Counted from the stretch's first letter, positions 16,517 through 24,889 are shown. The stretch is 64,000 nt of DNA from Streptomyces sp. V4I2 (GCF_030817655.1 NZ_JAUSZM010000003.1:2728001-2792000); one strand, 5' to 3'. Notes: generated by a model not told the origin, from the letters alone. Made by a program: numbers and translations.

Positions 16517-16650
16517 CGGGCGGCCGGGACCTCTTCGGGCGCCTTCAGTTCCTTGAGCTCCTCAGGGAGCTCGAGTTCTTCAGGTTCTTGACCGTGCACC
16601 TGCGGCCGCTCTTCCGCGACTCCGGTGGCGAGTGCCTTGCCGAGCCTCAT
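16513..16650 (-). CDS. 45-residue acidic protein coupled to the Cys-rich gene
   Basis: ATG at 16650 with GGGAGG 4-5 bp upstream; ends in an ATGA overlap with the next gene. The product starts MRLGKALATGVAEERP and has an acidic helical segment (EELELPEELKELKAPEE). Ribosome site, overlap and codon bias support it as a true gene although it is very short. It has no membrane segment or signal peptide. Function unknown; the coupling suggests it acts with, or sets the translation of, the Cys-rich protein. Confidence 0.65.
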   Translation of the reverse strand: MRLGKALATGVAEERPQVHGQEPEELELPEELKELKAPEEVPAAR

Positions 16651-16827
16651 GACGCCTCCCAATGACCAGGGGTCGATGACCGTCCTGGCCATGGTGACCC
16701 ATGAGGGGCCGACTTGGACATAGGGCCTGGCACCTGCGCACAGACCGAGAACCCCTCAGCATTCCTTATCAATACCTCGTAGAAGAATTAAGTGGAGCTT
16801 CACTGTCGGCGCGCCGAGACTACCCTC

Positions 16828-17718
16828 ATGACGACACCTCGCCCCTTCGGCCGCGCCCTCTGCGCCATGATCACGCCCTTCACCGACGCGGGCGCGCTCG
16901 ATCTCGACGGTGCGCAGCGGCTGGCCGACCGGCTGGTGACGGAAGGCTGCGACGGTCTCGTCCTGTCCGGGACGACGGGCGAGTCACCGACCACGACGGA
17001 CGCGGAGAAGGCCGCGCTCGTCACCGCCGTCCGGGAGGCGGTGGGCGGGCGGGCGTCGGTCGTCGCGGGTGTGGGCACCTTCGACACCCGGCACACCATT
17101 GAGCTGGCCCTGGCGGCCGAAAAGGCGGGCGCGGACGGCCTGTTGGTGGTCAGCCCGTACTACAGCAGGCCCCCGCAGGACGCGCTGGAGGCGCATTTCC
17201 GCGAGGTCGCGGACGCGTCCGGGCTGCCGCTCGTGCTGTACGACATCCCGGGGCGCACCGGCACCCGGATCGAGCCGGACACCCTGATCCGCCTCGCCGG
17301 GCACCCCCGCATCGTCGCGGTCAAGGACTGTTCCTACGACTTCCTCGGCGCCCAGAAGGTCCTGGACCGCACGGAGTTGGCGTACTACGCGGGCTGCGAC
17401 GAACACAACCTCGCCCTGTACGCGGTGGGCGCCGCCGGATACGTCAGCACGGTCGCCAACGTGGTCCCGGCCCAGCTCCGTGCGGTCCTCGACGCGTTCG
17501 AGGCGGGCGACACCCCCGTGGCCGCCCGCCTCCAACAGCGGGCCACGCGGCTGATCGAGGCGATGATGTCGGCGGGCCTGCCCGGCACGGTCACTGCCAA
17601 GGCCCTCCTCAACGCACTCGGCCTGCCCGCGGGCCCGGTCCGCGCACCGCTGCGACCCGCCGACCGCGAGACGGTCGACGGGCTGCTGGCGGCGTACGAA
17701 CAGTTCATGGCCTCCTGA
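16828..17718 (+). CDS. dapA: 4-hydroxy-tetrahydrodipicolinate synthase
   Basis: 296 residues, normal for the family. DapA condenses pyruvate with aspartate semialdehyde in the lysine/diaminopimelate pathway. Visible features: TTGESPT (phosphate/pyruvate site), VSPYYSRPP, the catalytic Tyr in LYDIPGRTGTR and the Schiff-base Lys in IVAVKDCSYD. The ATG at 16828 has no convincing ribosome site, only GAGACT a few bases upstream, so the mRNA may be leaderless; a GTG at 16792 is the alternative. The stop is 14 bp from the convergent sigma-partner gene. dapD lies 2.3 kb away on the other strand. Confidence 0.9.
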   Translation: MTTPRPFGRALCAMITPFTDAGALDLDGAQRLADRLVTEGCDGLVLSGTTGESPTTTDAEKAALVTAVREAVGGRASVVAGVGTFDTRHTIELALAAEKAGADGLLVVSPYYSRPPQDALEAHFREVADASGLPLVLYDIPGRTGTRIEPDTLIRLAGHPRIVAVKDCSYDFLGAQKVLDRTELAYYAGCDEHNLALYAVGAAGYVSTVANVVPAQLRAVLDAFEAGDTPVAARLQQRATRLIEAMMSAGLPGTVTAKALLNALGLPAGPVRAPLRPADRETVDGLLAAYEQFMAS

Positions 17719-17732
17719 CCAGCGCCTTCTGA

Positions 17733-18953
17733 TCAGCGTTCGGCGAAGACGGGTTCCCAGCGTCCGGCGTCCCCGTCGTTGCCCTTGCGGAAGTCGCTGA
17801 GCGGTACGACCTTGTCGCTGCCGATGGTGACCAGCACGAGCCGCTGGTGGAACTCGTTCTTGCCGCCCTTGGCGATGTCCCAGGCGATGAGAGACGTGTT
17901 GCCGACCCAGGCGAGCAGCTGCTGCCCGTGGACCTCGGTCTTCTTGCCGGTCGCGGCATCGAGGACCCAGGAGGAGGTCTTCCACTTCTCGCCCGCGAAG
18001 TCACCGGCGACGAGCCTGCCGTCGGGCGACTTCCCCGCGTCGACGTACCACGACAGGTGCTTGTCGCCCGCCGGCACCGGGACCTCCTTGCCCGTGAAGT
18101 CGTAGAACTGCTTGCCGATGTCGCCCATGGGGTTGCCCGCCCAGACGTACCTGCCGTCGCCGGTGAGGGCGAAGTCCTGGCGGGAGTTGAGGAAGCTTCC
18201 CATCGGGTCCTCGGGGTCACCGCCGAGCCCGACCTCGGTCCAGGAGCCCTTGCCGGAGGCCACGTCGAGGACATGGAAACCGGTGCGGCTCGACGGCTGC
18301 TTCTGGTCCCAGCCGTCGGAACCCTCCATCTTGACCCGCAGGTCGGGGTTCTCGCCGTAGGTCGTCGCGACCAGCTTGCGGCCGTCGCGCGAGAACGCGA
18401 GTCCGCCGACGGGGTGGTCGACCGGGATCCACCGCGCGACCTCGCCGGTGGTCAGGTCGAGCAGGCCGATCCGCGAGGCGGGCAGGTCCTGCTCCAGGAC
18501 GGCGGCGGTCTTCATGCCGGGGGCGACGGCCACCCAGGACCACTTCGTGGTCTTCTCGTACCTGCCGGTCTTCTGGTCGAGCAGCCAGTAGGTGCGCTCG
18601 TAGACGGCGGTGTCGGCCGACTTCCTGACGGTCCTCGGGACGAAGTACGCGGCCAGTCGGGTGTTCCCGGCGGAGATCAGCTCGCGTGGCGGCGACTGGT
18701 CCGGATGCGCGGTCACCTCGGTCTTCGGTACGACGTCCGCGGGGCGTACGTCGGTGCCCCGGCCCGAGTCCAGCATCGGCAGGCCCACCACGACGGCGAG
18801 TACGGCGGCCGTGGCGACGGCGGCGGTCGCGATCCGGCGCGTACGGCGGCGCCGGCGGAACGCCAGCACCCGGTCGGCGAACCCCGGCCGCGCCGGGGAC
18901 TGTTCGGCGGCCTGCTCCCGCAGCGCGTCGCGCACGAGTTCCTCGACGTTCAC
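17733..18953 (-). CDS. membrane-anchored beta-propeller-like protein, putative sigma-factor partner
   Basis: 406 residues. A cytoplasmic N-terminus (~37 residues, MNVEELVRDALREQA) resembles short anti-sigma segments, then one membrane helix (about 41-59) and a large extracytoplasmic domain with repeated blade-like units (RIGLLDLTTGEVARWI, GLAFSRDGRKLVATTY, RYVWAGNP, SPDGRLVAG), typical of WD40/TolB-like propellers. It begins within the last codon of the upstream sigma-factor gene (ATGA at 18950-18953). The coupling and topology suggest it senses an envelope signal and holds or releases the sigma factor; this is inferred. Confidence 0.75.
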   Translation of the reverse strand: MNVEELVRDALREQAAEQSPARPGFADRVLAFRRRRRTRRIATAAVATAAVLAVVVGLPMLDSGRGTDVRPADVVPKTEVTAHPDQSPPRELISAGNTRLAAYFVPRTVRKSADTAVYERTYWLLDQKTGRYEKTTKWSWVAVAPGMKTAAVLEQDLPASRIGLLDLTTGEVARWIPVDHPVGGLAFSRDGRKLVATTYGENPDLRVKMEGSDGWDQKQPSSRTGFHVLDVASGKGSWTEVGLGGDPEDPMGSFLNSRQDFALTGDGRYVWAGNPMGDIGKQFYDFTGKEVPVPAGDKHLSWYVDAGKSPDGRLVAGDFAGEKWKTSSWVLDAATGKKTEVHGQQLLAWVGNTSLIAWDIAKGGKNEFHQRLVLVTIGSDKVVPLSDFRKGNDGDAGRWEPVFAER

Positions 18954-19510
18954 GGCCGCACCTCCAGAGGCGAGTAGTCACGGGACGACTGCCGCTCGGC
19001 GTCGGCCGGTCCCAGGGCGGCCAGTTCGGGCGCCAGCGAGCGCAGCCGGGCGAGGGAGCGGTGGGTGGTGGACCGTACGGTGCCGACGGTGCAGCCGAGG
19101 AGCCGGGCCACGTCGGCCTCGGGAAGGTCCTCGAAGTAGCGAAGCACGAGCACGGTCCGCTGGCGCGCGGTGAGCCGGGCCAGCGCCTCGCGCATCACGA
19201 CACGCAGTTCGGCCGCGGCCGCCGCGTCGACGCTTCCCGCGCCCGCCTCGGGCGGCTCGGCGACGCTGACCTCCCGTCTGCGCCACTTCAGCCGCCAGCG
19301 ACTGACCTGCTGGCGGTAGAGGATCCGGCGTACATAGGCCTCGGGCTCGTCGATCCGCTGCCACTTCCCGGCCGCCTTGGCGAGCGCCGTCTGCAGCAGG
19401 TCCTCACCGGCGTGCTGGTCTCCCCCGCAGAGCAGCACGGCCGTCTTCAGCAGCGCCGACGACCGGTTGTCCACGAACTCCCGGAAACTCTCCAGCCCTT
19501 CGGCATTCAT
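18950..19510 (-). CDS. SigE-family ECF RNA polymerase sigma factor
   Basis: 186 residues from the ATG at 19510, with AAGG five bases upstream; the GTG at 19516 is too close to the ribosome site. Region 2 is seen in LLKTAVLLCGGDQHAGEDLLQ and YVRRILYRQQVSRW, and region 4 in RQRTVLVLRYFEDLPEADVA followed by LLGCTVGTVRSTTHRSLARL. The short form without N-terminal region 1 identifies the ECF group; the sequence style fits the actinobacterial SigE-like family. It likely directs transcription of its own operon and envelope genes. Confidence 0.9.
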   Translation of the reverse strand: MNAEGLESFREFVDNRSSALLKTAVLLCGGDQHAGEDLLQTALAKAAGKWQRIDEPEAYVRRILYRQQVSRWRLKWRRREVSVAEPPEAGAGSVDAAAAAELRVVMREALARLTARQRTVLVLRYFEDLPEADVARLLGCTVGTVRSTTHRSLARLRSLAPELAALGPADAERQSSRDYSPLEVRP

Positions 19511-19645
19511 CGTCACCTTCTCTTCCCCGGCGGTCCCTGCGCTCCGCCCCCTGTCTTCCTTGTGACGCGTGCGACCGCCCGCCGCTATGCCACCCCGCCG
19601 AAGAATTTTCTGGAAGATCTCTCCGGAGGATTGTGTCCGGCGGAA

Positions 19646-19693
19646 AGGGCCGGGGCCCGTACCGCACAGGTGTGCGGTACGGGCCCCGGCCCT
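19646..19693 (-). terminator. 22-bp hairpin terminator after the small secreted protein gene
   Basis: Perfect inverted repeat: 19646-19667 pairs with 19672-19693 around a 4-nt loop (core GGGGCCCGTACCGCAC). It starts 13 bp after the stop at 19706 and may also end transcripts from other directions. One of the strongest hairpins in the window. Confidence 0.8.
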
Positions 19694-19705
19694 CGGCGGG
19701 CGTGA

Positions 19706-19930
19706 TCAGCGCCAGGTGTACCCGTCGCCGATCAGCAGCACGTGCTCCAGTACGTCCTCCATCGGATCGTCCACCTGGCCCACATTGACCAGTCCGATCC
19801 GCGGGCCGTTGTGCGAGGCGGTGTTGTACTCGTCGGCGTACGCGGTCCCCGCCCCGAGCCCGGACACCGCCGCCAGGGTCAGCACCCCGGACAGCCACCG
19901 TGCCACGGTCCTCGCCCGCTCGTTCGTCAT
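19706..19930 (-). CDS. 74-residue putative secreted protein
   Basis: ATG at 19930 with GAGGGA seven bases upstream. The N-terminus is a Sec-type signal (MTNERARTVARWLSGVL...) with a cleavage site at AYADE, leaving a mature peptide of about 42 residues, NTASHNGPRIGLVNVGQVDD onward, ending GDGYTWR. There is no Cys. I do not recognise it; length and secretion suggest a surface or signalling peptide. Isolated by a very strong terminator. Confidence 0.7.
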   Translation of the reverse strand: MTNERARTVARWLSGVLTLAAVSGLGAGTAYADEYNTASHNGPRIGLVNVGQVDDPMEDVLEHVLLIGDGYTWR

Positions 19931-20044
19931 TGCGCGATCCCTCGTTCGTCGTTTCGGCGTCTGATCGGACACTGCGTCCACCCGTTCATCTGCCGAAACC
20001 ACAAGAAGGTCACGTTGAGTAACCCGTACGGGATCTTGAGCTGA

Positions 20045-21034
20045 TCAGTTGTGGCTGTGGAGGATCTCGTTCAGACCGCCCCAGACCGCGTTGTTCGGGC
20101 GGGCCTCGACGGTGCCGGTGACCGAGTTGCGGCGGAAGAGGATGTTGGAGGCGCCGGACAGCTCGCGCGCCTTGACGATCTGCCCATCGGGCATGGTGAC
20201 GCGGGTGCCCGCCGTGACGTACAGCCCCGCCTCGACCACGCACTCGTCGCCGAGCGCGATACCGACGCCCGCCTCGGCGCCGATCAGGCAGCGCTCGCCG
20301 ATGGTGATGCGGACGTTGCCGCCGCCGGACAGGGTGCCCATGGTGGAGGCGCCGCCGCCGATGTCCGAGCCGTCGCCGATCACGACACCGGCGGAGACAC
20401 GGCCCTCGACCATCGACGTGCCGAGCGTGCCGGCGTTGAAGTTCACGAAACCCTCGTGCATGACGGTCGTGCCGTCGGCGAGGTGCGCGCCCAGGCGGAC
20501 CCGGTCGGCGTCGGCGATGCGGACGCCCTTCGGGGCCACGTAGTCCGTCATGCGGGGGAACTTGTCGATCGAGGTGACCTGGAGGTGCAGGCCCTCGGCG
20601 CGGGCGTTCAGCCGCACCTTCTCGACGTCGTCGACGGCGACCGGGCCGAGCGAGGTCCAGGCGACGTTGGCGAGGTGGCCGAAGATGCCGTCCAGGCTCT
20701 GGCCGTGCGGCTGGACCAGGCGGTGCGAGAGCAGGTGCAGGCGCAGGTAGACGTCGTGCGCGTCGATCGGCTTGTCGTCGAGCGAGCCGATGACCGTGCG
20801 GACCGCGACCACCTCGACGCCACGGCGGGCGTCCGGACCGAGCGCCGCGGTGGCGCCTGGGCCGAGCAGCTCCGCGGCACGTTCGGCGGCCAGCCGCTCG
20901 GTGCCGGACGGGCCGGGCTCAGCGGTGAGCTCGGGAGCGGGGAACCAGGTGTCGAGGACGGTGCCGTCGGCGGCGATCGTGGCGAGGCCGGCGGCAACGG
21001 CGCCGGTGGTGCGAGGAGCAGTCGTGTCGGTCAT
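20045..21034 (-). CDS. dapD: 2,3,4,5-tetrahydropyridine-2,6-dicarboxylate N-succinyltransferase
   Basis: 329 residues, the actinobacterial long form. It transfers succinyl from succinyl-CoA to tetrahydrodipicolinate in diaminopimelate/lysine synthesis. The C-terminal half shows the left-handed beta-helix of hexapeptide repeats ([35 protein letters not shown]) and the trimer-typical NFNAGTLG and [11 protein letters not shown]. The ATG at 21034 has no ribosome site, but TAGGTT lies seven bases upstream, consistent with a leaderless mRNA. Monocistronic; with dapA it supplies peptidoglycan precursors. Confidence 0.93.
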   Translation of the reverse strand: MTDTTAPRTTGAVAAGLATIAADGTVLDTWFPAPELTAEPGPSGTERLAAERAAELLGPGATAALGPDARRGVEVVAVRTVIGSLDDKPIDAHDVYLRLHLLSHRLVQPHGQSLDGIFGHLANVAWTSLGPVAVDDVEKVRLNARAEGLHLQVTSIDKFPRMTDYVAPKGVRIADADRVRLGAHLADGTTVMHEGFVNFNAGTLGTSMVEGRVSAGVVIGDGSDIGGGASTMGTLSGGGNVRITIGERCLIGAEAGVGIALGDECVVEAGLYVTAGTRVTMPDGQIVKARELSGASNILFRRNSVTGTVEARPNNAVWGGLNEILHSHN

Positions 21035-21041
21035 AAGGGGC

Positions 21042-21047
21042 AACCTA
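21042..21047 (-). promoter_or_regulatory. -10 element of a leaderless dapD promoter
   Basis: TAGGTT on the minus strand ends 7 bp before the dapD ATG, the spacing expected when transcription begins at the start codon. No clear -35 and no Shine-Dalgarno are present. Confidence 0.45.
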
Positions 21048-21171
21048 ACGTGGCAGGGGGCACCCGGGCGAACCGGTGCGCACGGCGTCTCAGGTGCCGG
21101 GCGCACCGTCCGGGATCCGGCCCGGACCGGTCGTGGATCGGACCGGGCTCAGGCCGTGCCGACGGCCCGGA

Positions 21172-22086
21172 TCAGGGCCGCTCCCCCTTCTCGTCCACCA
21201 CCGCCGTCACGAGCCGTGCCCCGCTGAGCACGACGTCGCCCTTGTCCCACTGCAGGTCGCCGCCGGTCTGCGCCACGGACCGGTACCCGGCGTAGAGGTA
21301 GGTGGCCGGGTCGAGGAGCACTTCGTCGCGGGAGGTGACGACGGCGCTCTTCAGGTACAGCGCGTAGGCGCTGCGCCCCGCCGCGTCCTGGACTTCCGCG
21401 GCCTGCACGCCGGGGATCGTGGCGAGGGCCCGGTAGACCTTGGCGAGGCCTGCGGGGTCGTAGGCGTAGGCCCGGCTGAGGACAGCCACAAGGGCCCGGT
21501 ACTCGTGCTGGGTGCCGGACTCGGACTTGTCGGTGGCGTAGAAGAACGCGCGCGCCTTCGCCCGCACCTTCGCCGGGTCGTCCGGCAGGCTCTTGAGGAA
21601 CGCGTACTCCTCCCTGGGCGAGTGGTCGTCGCCGGCCTTGCCGTCCTCCATCTTCGGATCGGCGTAGGCGTACCAGTCCTCGCTGGTCTGCGGCCCCGGC
21701 TTCTCGTCGTCCGTCAAGTTCGTCTCGACGGACTTCACGTAGATCCACTGGCCATCGCGTGCGGTGACCGCGGGACCGGCGGCGATGGCGTCGGCGGCGT
21801 CGTTCAGGAGGTCCTTGGCGCTGCCGAGTTGGAGGGTGTATCCGGGCCGGGCGCCCGGCTGCACGCCGTCCGGGCCGCGGTCGATCACCTGCGTCCCGAC
21901 CAGGGCGACCGCCGTGATCAGGGCCGCCGTCGCCGCGGCCATCAGCCGCCAGTCGCCGCGCAGCCGGCGGGCCCGGCTGCGGCCCGTCGCCTCCCGCAGC
22001 AGCCGGTCGCGTCCGGCGAGGAAGGGTGCGCGCTCGGCCGCCGGGGCCTCGGCCCGCAGTTCGCGGACCGCCGTCATTTCGTCCAT
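21172..22086 (-). CDS. CU044_5270-like membrane-anchored sigma-factor partner
   Basis: 304 residues: cytoplasmic N-terminus (~45 residues, VRELRAEAPAAERAPFLAGR), one membrane helix at about 47-65, then an external domain. The sequence fits the CU044_5270-type family found next to actinobacterial sigma factors (WIYVKSVETN, AFFYATDKSESG, ALATIPGVQAAEVQDAAGR). It starts one base after the sigma gene's stop, so translation is coupled. Probable anti-sigma or signal-sensing role, inferred from topology and context. Confidence 0.8.
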   Translation of the reverse strand: MDEMTAVRELRAEAPAAERAPFLAGRDRLLREATGRSRARRLRGDWRLMAAATAALITAVALVGTQVIDRGPDGVQPGARPGYTLQLGSAKDLLNDAADAIAAGPAVTARDGQWIYVKSVETNLTDDEKPGPQTSEDWYAYADPKMEDGKAGDDHSPREEYAFLKSLPDDPAKVRAKARAFFYATDKSESGTQHEYRALVAVLSRAYAYDPAGLAKVYRALATIPGVQAAEVQDAAGRSAYALYLKSAVVTSRDEVLLDPATYLYAGYRSVAQTGGDLQWDKGDVVLSGARLVTAVVDEKGERP

Positions 22087-22087
22087 G

Positions 22088-22684
22088 TCAGAACACCTCC
22101 GTGGCGTCGAGCGTGAATGCGGGGTCGGCGCCCAGGGCCGAACGGACCTTGCGGCGGGCGCGGTTGAGCCGGGAACGCACGGTGCCGACGGGGATCCCGA
22201 GCGCCTCACCGACCTCGGTGTACGTCAGGTCGGCCCAGGCCACGAGCAGCAGCACATGCCGGTCGCCCACGGACAGCGCGGCCAGCGCCCCGGCCAGCGG
22301 AGCCTGGGCGGCCTGCGCGGTGACCCGGTCGTCGGCGCGCTCGGACCAGGTCTCGGCGACCGGATCGTGCCCGGTGCGGGCCAGCGCCCGCAGGGCCCGC
22401 ACCTCGGCGCGGCGGTGCTTGCCGACGAGGTTGCCGGCGATGCCGTAGAGCCAGGGGCGGGCGCTGGGGCGGGCGGTGTCGTAGCGGGACCGGATGCGGA
22501 ACGCGATGAGGAAGGTCTCCGCGGTGATGTCGTCGGCGGCGCCCATGCCCAGCCGGCGTGCCACATAGCGGTGGATGTCGGGGGCGTACCGGTCGTAGAG
22601 GCGGGCGAAGAGCTCCGGTTCCTCCAGGGACTGGGCGACGACCTGGGCGTCCTCGGGCGAGGACGGATCCGGTGGTCCGGTCAC
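22088..22684 (-). CDS. ECF-type RNA polymerase sigma factor
   Basis: 198 residues from a GTG at 22684 with GGAGG 7 bp upstream. Region 2: ELFARLYDRYAPDIHRYVAR, AADDITAETFLIAFR, ARPWLYGIAGN. Region 4: LTYTEVGEALGIPVGTVRSR followed by LNRARRKVRSALG. It differs clearly from the other sigma factor in this window (18950-19510). Promoter recognition is likely autoregulatory, and the upstream DNA contains four GTTCACG repeats. Confidence 0.9.
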   Translation of the reverse strand: MTGPPDPSSPEDAQVVAQSLEEPELFARLYDRYAPDIHRYVARRLGMGAADDITAETFLIAFRIRSRYDTARPSARPWLYGIAGNLVGKHRRAEVRALRALARTGHDPVAETWSERADDRVTAQAAQAPLAGALAALSVGDRHVLLLVAWADLTYTEVGEALGIPVGTVRSRLNRARRKVRSALGADPAFTLDATEVF

Positions 22685-22750
22685 GTGGCGGCCTCCGTGG
22701 GTGTGTTCGGGTGAGGATGTCACCCGCTGTTCCCCGACGTCGGCAAAGCG

Positions 22751-22797
22751 GTTCACGGCCCGGAGTTCACGGACCGGCGTTCACGCCCGCGTTCACG
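22751..22797. repeat. four GTTCACG repeats upstream of the sigma-factor gene
   Basis: GTTCACG occurs at 22751, 22765, 22779 and 22791 (periods 14, 14 and 12 bp), embedded in similar GGACCGGC-type DNA. The repeats lie 67-113 bp before the sigma gene start, behind the TetR stop. They may be a binding array or a decayed short tandem duplication. The spacing does not fit the 11-bp PHO box. Confidence 0.6.
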
Positions 22798-22815
22798 GAC
22801 CGCGGCCGCCCGGGC

Positions 22816-23361
22816 TCACGCGGCGCCGTCGATGATCCTCGCCAGCATCTCCCGCGCGTACTCCTCGTCGTACGACGTCCCCGTCAGCAGCACCTGCAGA
22901 CAGATCCCGTCCATCAGCGCGACCAACGCCCGCGCGGTGACCGGGTCGGTGCGCGCGGTGAGCCGGGCGGCGAGGTCGTCGGCCCACTCGGCGGCGACCG
23001 GGCGCAGGGCGGGGCGGCGCAGAGCGGCGAGGTAGAGCTCGTACTCCAGCTCGACGCCGGTGCGCTCGCCGGCCAGCCACTCGCCCAGCAGTCCGGCGAG
23101 TTCGGCGGCCAGGTCGGTACGCGGTCGGGCGAGGCCGCCGCGGGAGGCGATCACCTTGGCGAAGCCCTCGTTGGCCTGGCGGAGCGCCGCGACCATCAGC
23201 TCGTCCAGGGTCGTGAAGTGGTACGTCGTGGAGCCGAGCGGCACATCGGCCTCGGCGGCGACGGAACGGTGGCTCAGCCCGGCGAGGCCCTTCTGCCCGG
23301 CGACCCGGATCGCCGCGTCGATGATCCGCTGCCGTCGCTCGGGGTCGTAGCGGCGGGCCAT
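22816..23361 (-). CDS. TetR-family transcriptional repressor
   Basis: 181 residues. The N-terminal helix-turn-helix is clear (RRQRIIDAAIRVAGQKGLAG, SHRSVAAEADVPLGSTTYHF), with a helical C-terminal ligand domain resembling TetR_C regions (ELYLAALRRPALRP). The start overlaps the stop of the SMR transporter gene (ATGA), so the regulator is made with the pump it presumably represses. A dyad operator lies ahead of the pair. Confidence 0.9.
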   Translation of the reverse strand: MARRYDPERRQRIIDAAIRVAGQKGLAGLSHRSVAAEADVPLGSTTYHFTTLDELMVAALRQANEGFAKVIASRGGLARPRTDLAAELAGLLGEWLAGERTGVELEYELYLAALRRPALRPVAAEWADDLAARLTARTDPVTARALVALMDGICLQVLLTGTSYDEEYAREMLARIIDGAA

Positions 23362-23681
23362 CAGTGCGCACCGCCCAGGTTCAGCACCACCACGCCGACG
23401 ATGATCAGCGCGATACCGGCGGCCTTGGCCAGGGTCATCCCCTCCCCCAGGAACACCATGCCGATGCCCGCGATGACCGCGGTGCCGACCCCGGCCCAGA
23501 TCGCGTACGCCGTGCCGACCGAGACGGTCTTCAGCGTCTGAGCGAGCAGCGCGAAGGCGACGACGTACCCCAGGGCGGTCAGCAGGGAGGGCCAGAGCCT
23601 GCTGAAGCCGTCGCTGTACTTCATGGAGGTCGTGGCGGCCACCTCGGCGGCGATGGCGCCGGCGAGCAACAGGTATCCCAT
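23361..23681 (-). CDS. small multidrug resistance (SMR) family transporter
   Basis: 106 residues with four membrane helices. The conserved membrane Glu in LLLAGAIAAEVAATTSMKYS (residue 13) and the GTAYAIWAGVGTAVIAGIG segment are hallmarks of EmrE/QacE-type proton-coupled drug antiporters. No Shine-Dalgarno precedes the ATG; TACACT seven bases upstream suggests a leaderless transcript whose promoter is covered by the operator. First gene of an efflux-regulator operon. Confidence 0.92.
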   Translation of the reverse strand: MGYLLLAGAIAAEVAATTSMKYSDGFSRLWPSLLTALGYVVAFALLAQTLKTVSVGTAYAIWAGVGTAVIAGIGMVFLGEGMTLAKAAGIALIIVGVVVLNLGGAH

Positions 23682-24061
23682 GTGTACGAGTGTACATAAC
23701 GGCGCCGGCACAGGGCCGGGCTCGGACCGGTCCCGACGTCAGACGTGGAACCCGGACATGGAACCCGGACACGGCCAGGGTGGTGTGGGTGCGCCGGTGC
23801 CGGTCTCGCGGGCGGGCACGGCCGTGCGGGCCGGCCGGTGCGGCTCGGCCGTCTCGGGGGCGCAGTACAAAACGAGGCCGGGCTGGGCCCGGCATGAGAA
23901 AGAGCTGTGAACATCGAGCGGGATGCGGAACCGGAGCGGCCGGAAACCGCTCACGCAAACAGCTCCCAGGAGCGCACCGGCTCCACTAGTGTTTCACCGT
24001 TCACCTACTTCCCCGTCTCGGCCGCAGCCGTCGCCCAAGGCGCCCGCCGGAGGAATCGCGC
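23682..24061. other. 380-bp gap between divergent SMR and AbfB-domain genes
   Basis: Contains the TetR-type operator at its left end, a 13-bp tandem duplication (TGGAACCCGGACA at 23746-23758 and 23759-23771), and GGAGGA just before the AbfB gene. No convincing small gene or RNA was seen. Confidence 0.6.
23683..23696. promoter_or_regulatory. TetR-type operator overlapping the SMR promoter
   Basis: TGTAC-GAGT-GTACA is a perfect dyad 2-15 bp before the SMR start codon, within a longer imperfect palindrome (23680-23697). On the minus strand it contains TACACT, the likely -10. Binding by the co-encoded TetR protein would block its own operon. Confidence 0.65.
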
Positions 24062-24889
24062 ATGCCAGAAAGCAAGTCCCGGCCCCCTCAGAACCAGCCA
24101 TGGGAGAGCGGCTGGGCTCCGGACACCTCCCGGGTGCCGGGAACGCGACGCCTGTGGCTGGCCGGTGCGCTGGCGATAGCCACGGTCGCCGCCTGCGTGA
24201 CGGCGATCGTCGTGACGGAGCAGCAGCCTGACTACCCGTCACCCGCCCCGGACCAGGCGGCCGTCGCGGACCCGAGCGGCCCCGGCCTGATCTCCTACGG
24301 CACCCCCTCCGCGACGCCCTCTCCGACGCCCGGCAAGAAGAGCGCCTCCCCGTCCGCCCGGACGACGACGAGCGCCTCCGAACCACAGGGCTCGGCCTCC
24401 GCGCCCCCGCCCGCCGCTCCGCCCAAGCCGCCCACCTCGCAGCCCGGTTCGTCCGCCCCGAAGCCGTCGACGACCTGGCGCTCGGTCCGCTCGGTGAACT
24501 ACCCCGACCGCTACTGGCACATCAGCGGCGGCCTGGTGAAGCTCGACCCGGTCGGCGGCTCGGAGTCCCGCGAGGACTCCACCTTCAAGCTGGTCAAGGG
24601 CCTGGCCGACGGCTCCTGCCAGTCCTTCGCCACGGCCGACGGCAAGTACCTCCGCCACCGCGACTTCATCCTCCGCGCGGACCGGAACGACGGCTCGTCC
24701 CTCTTCAAGCTGGACGCCACGTTCTGCCCCCGCAGCTCACCGGTGTCCGGCGCGATCATGCTGGAGTCGGTCAACTACCCGGGCCGCTTCCTGCGCCACA
24801 GGGACTTCGTACTCCGCCTGGAGTCGTACCAGCACAGCGGCGGGTACCAGGCGGAGTCGGCGTTCCGGCTGGTGGGCGGGCTGGCCTGA
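24062..24889 (+). CDS. membrane-anchored AbfB-domain (arabinose-binding beta-trefoil) protein
   Basis: 275 residues, with GGAGGA seven bases before the ATG. Layout: short cytoplasmic N-terminus, one membrane helix (about 31-52, LWLAGALAIATVAACVTAIV), a long Pro/Ser/Thr/Ala-rich linker (about 55-137), then an AbfB beta-trefoil of ~135 residues. The trefoil shows repeated units SVNYPDRYW/SVNYPGRF and LRHRDFxLR. AbfB modules bind arabinofuranosyl side chains. With no catalytic domain, it probably displays a lectin-like domain outside the membrane. Confidence 0.85.
   Translation: MPESKSRPPQNQPWESGWAPDTSRVPGTRRLWLAGALAIATVAACVTAIVVTEQQPDYPSPAPDQAAVADPSGPGLISYGTPSATPSPTPGKKSASPSARTTTSASEPQGSASAPPPAAPPKPPTSQPGSSAPKPSTTWRSVRSVNYPDRYWHISGGLVKLDPVGGSESREDSTFKLVKGLADGSCQSFATADGKYLRHRDFILRADRNDGSSLFKLDATFCPRSSPVSGAIMLESVNYPGRFLRHRDFVLRLESYQHSGGYQAESAFRLVGGLA

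Noticed and set aside
23746..23771. 13-bp tandem repeat suggesting a mobile-element target duplication
   Set aside because: No element or inverted ends lie between or beside the copies; it is a simple duplication.
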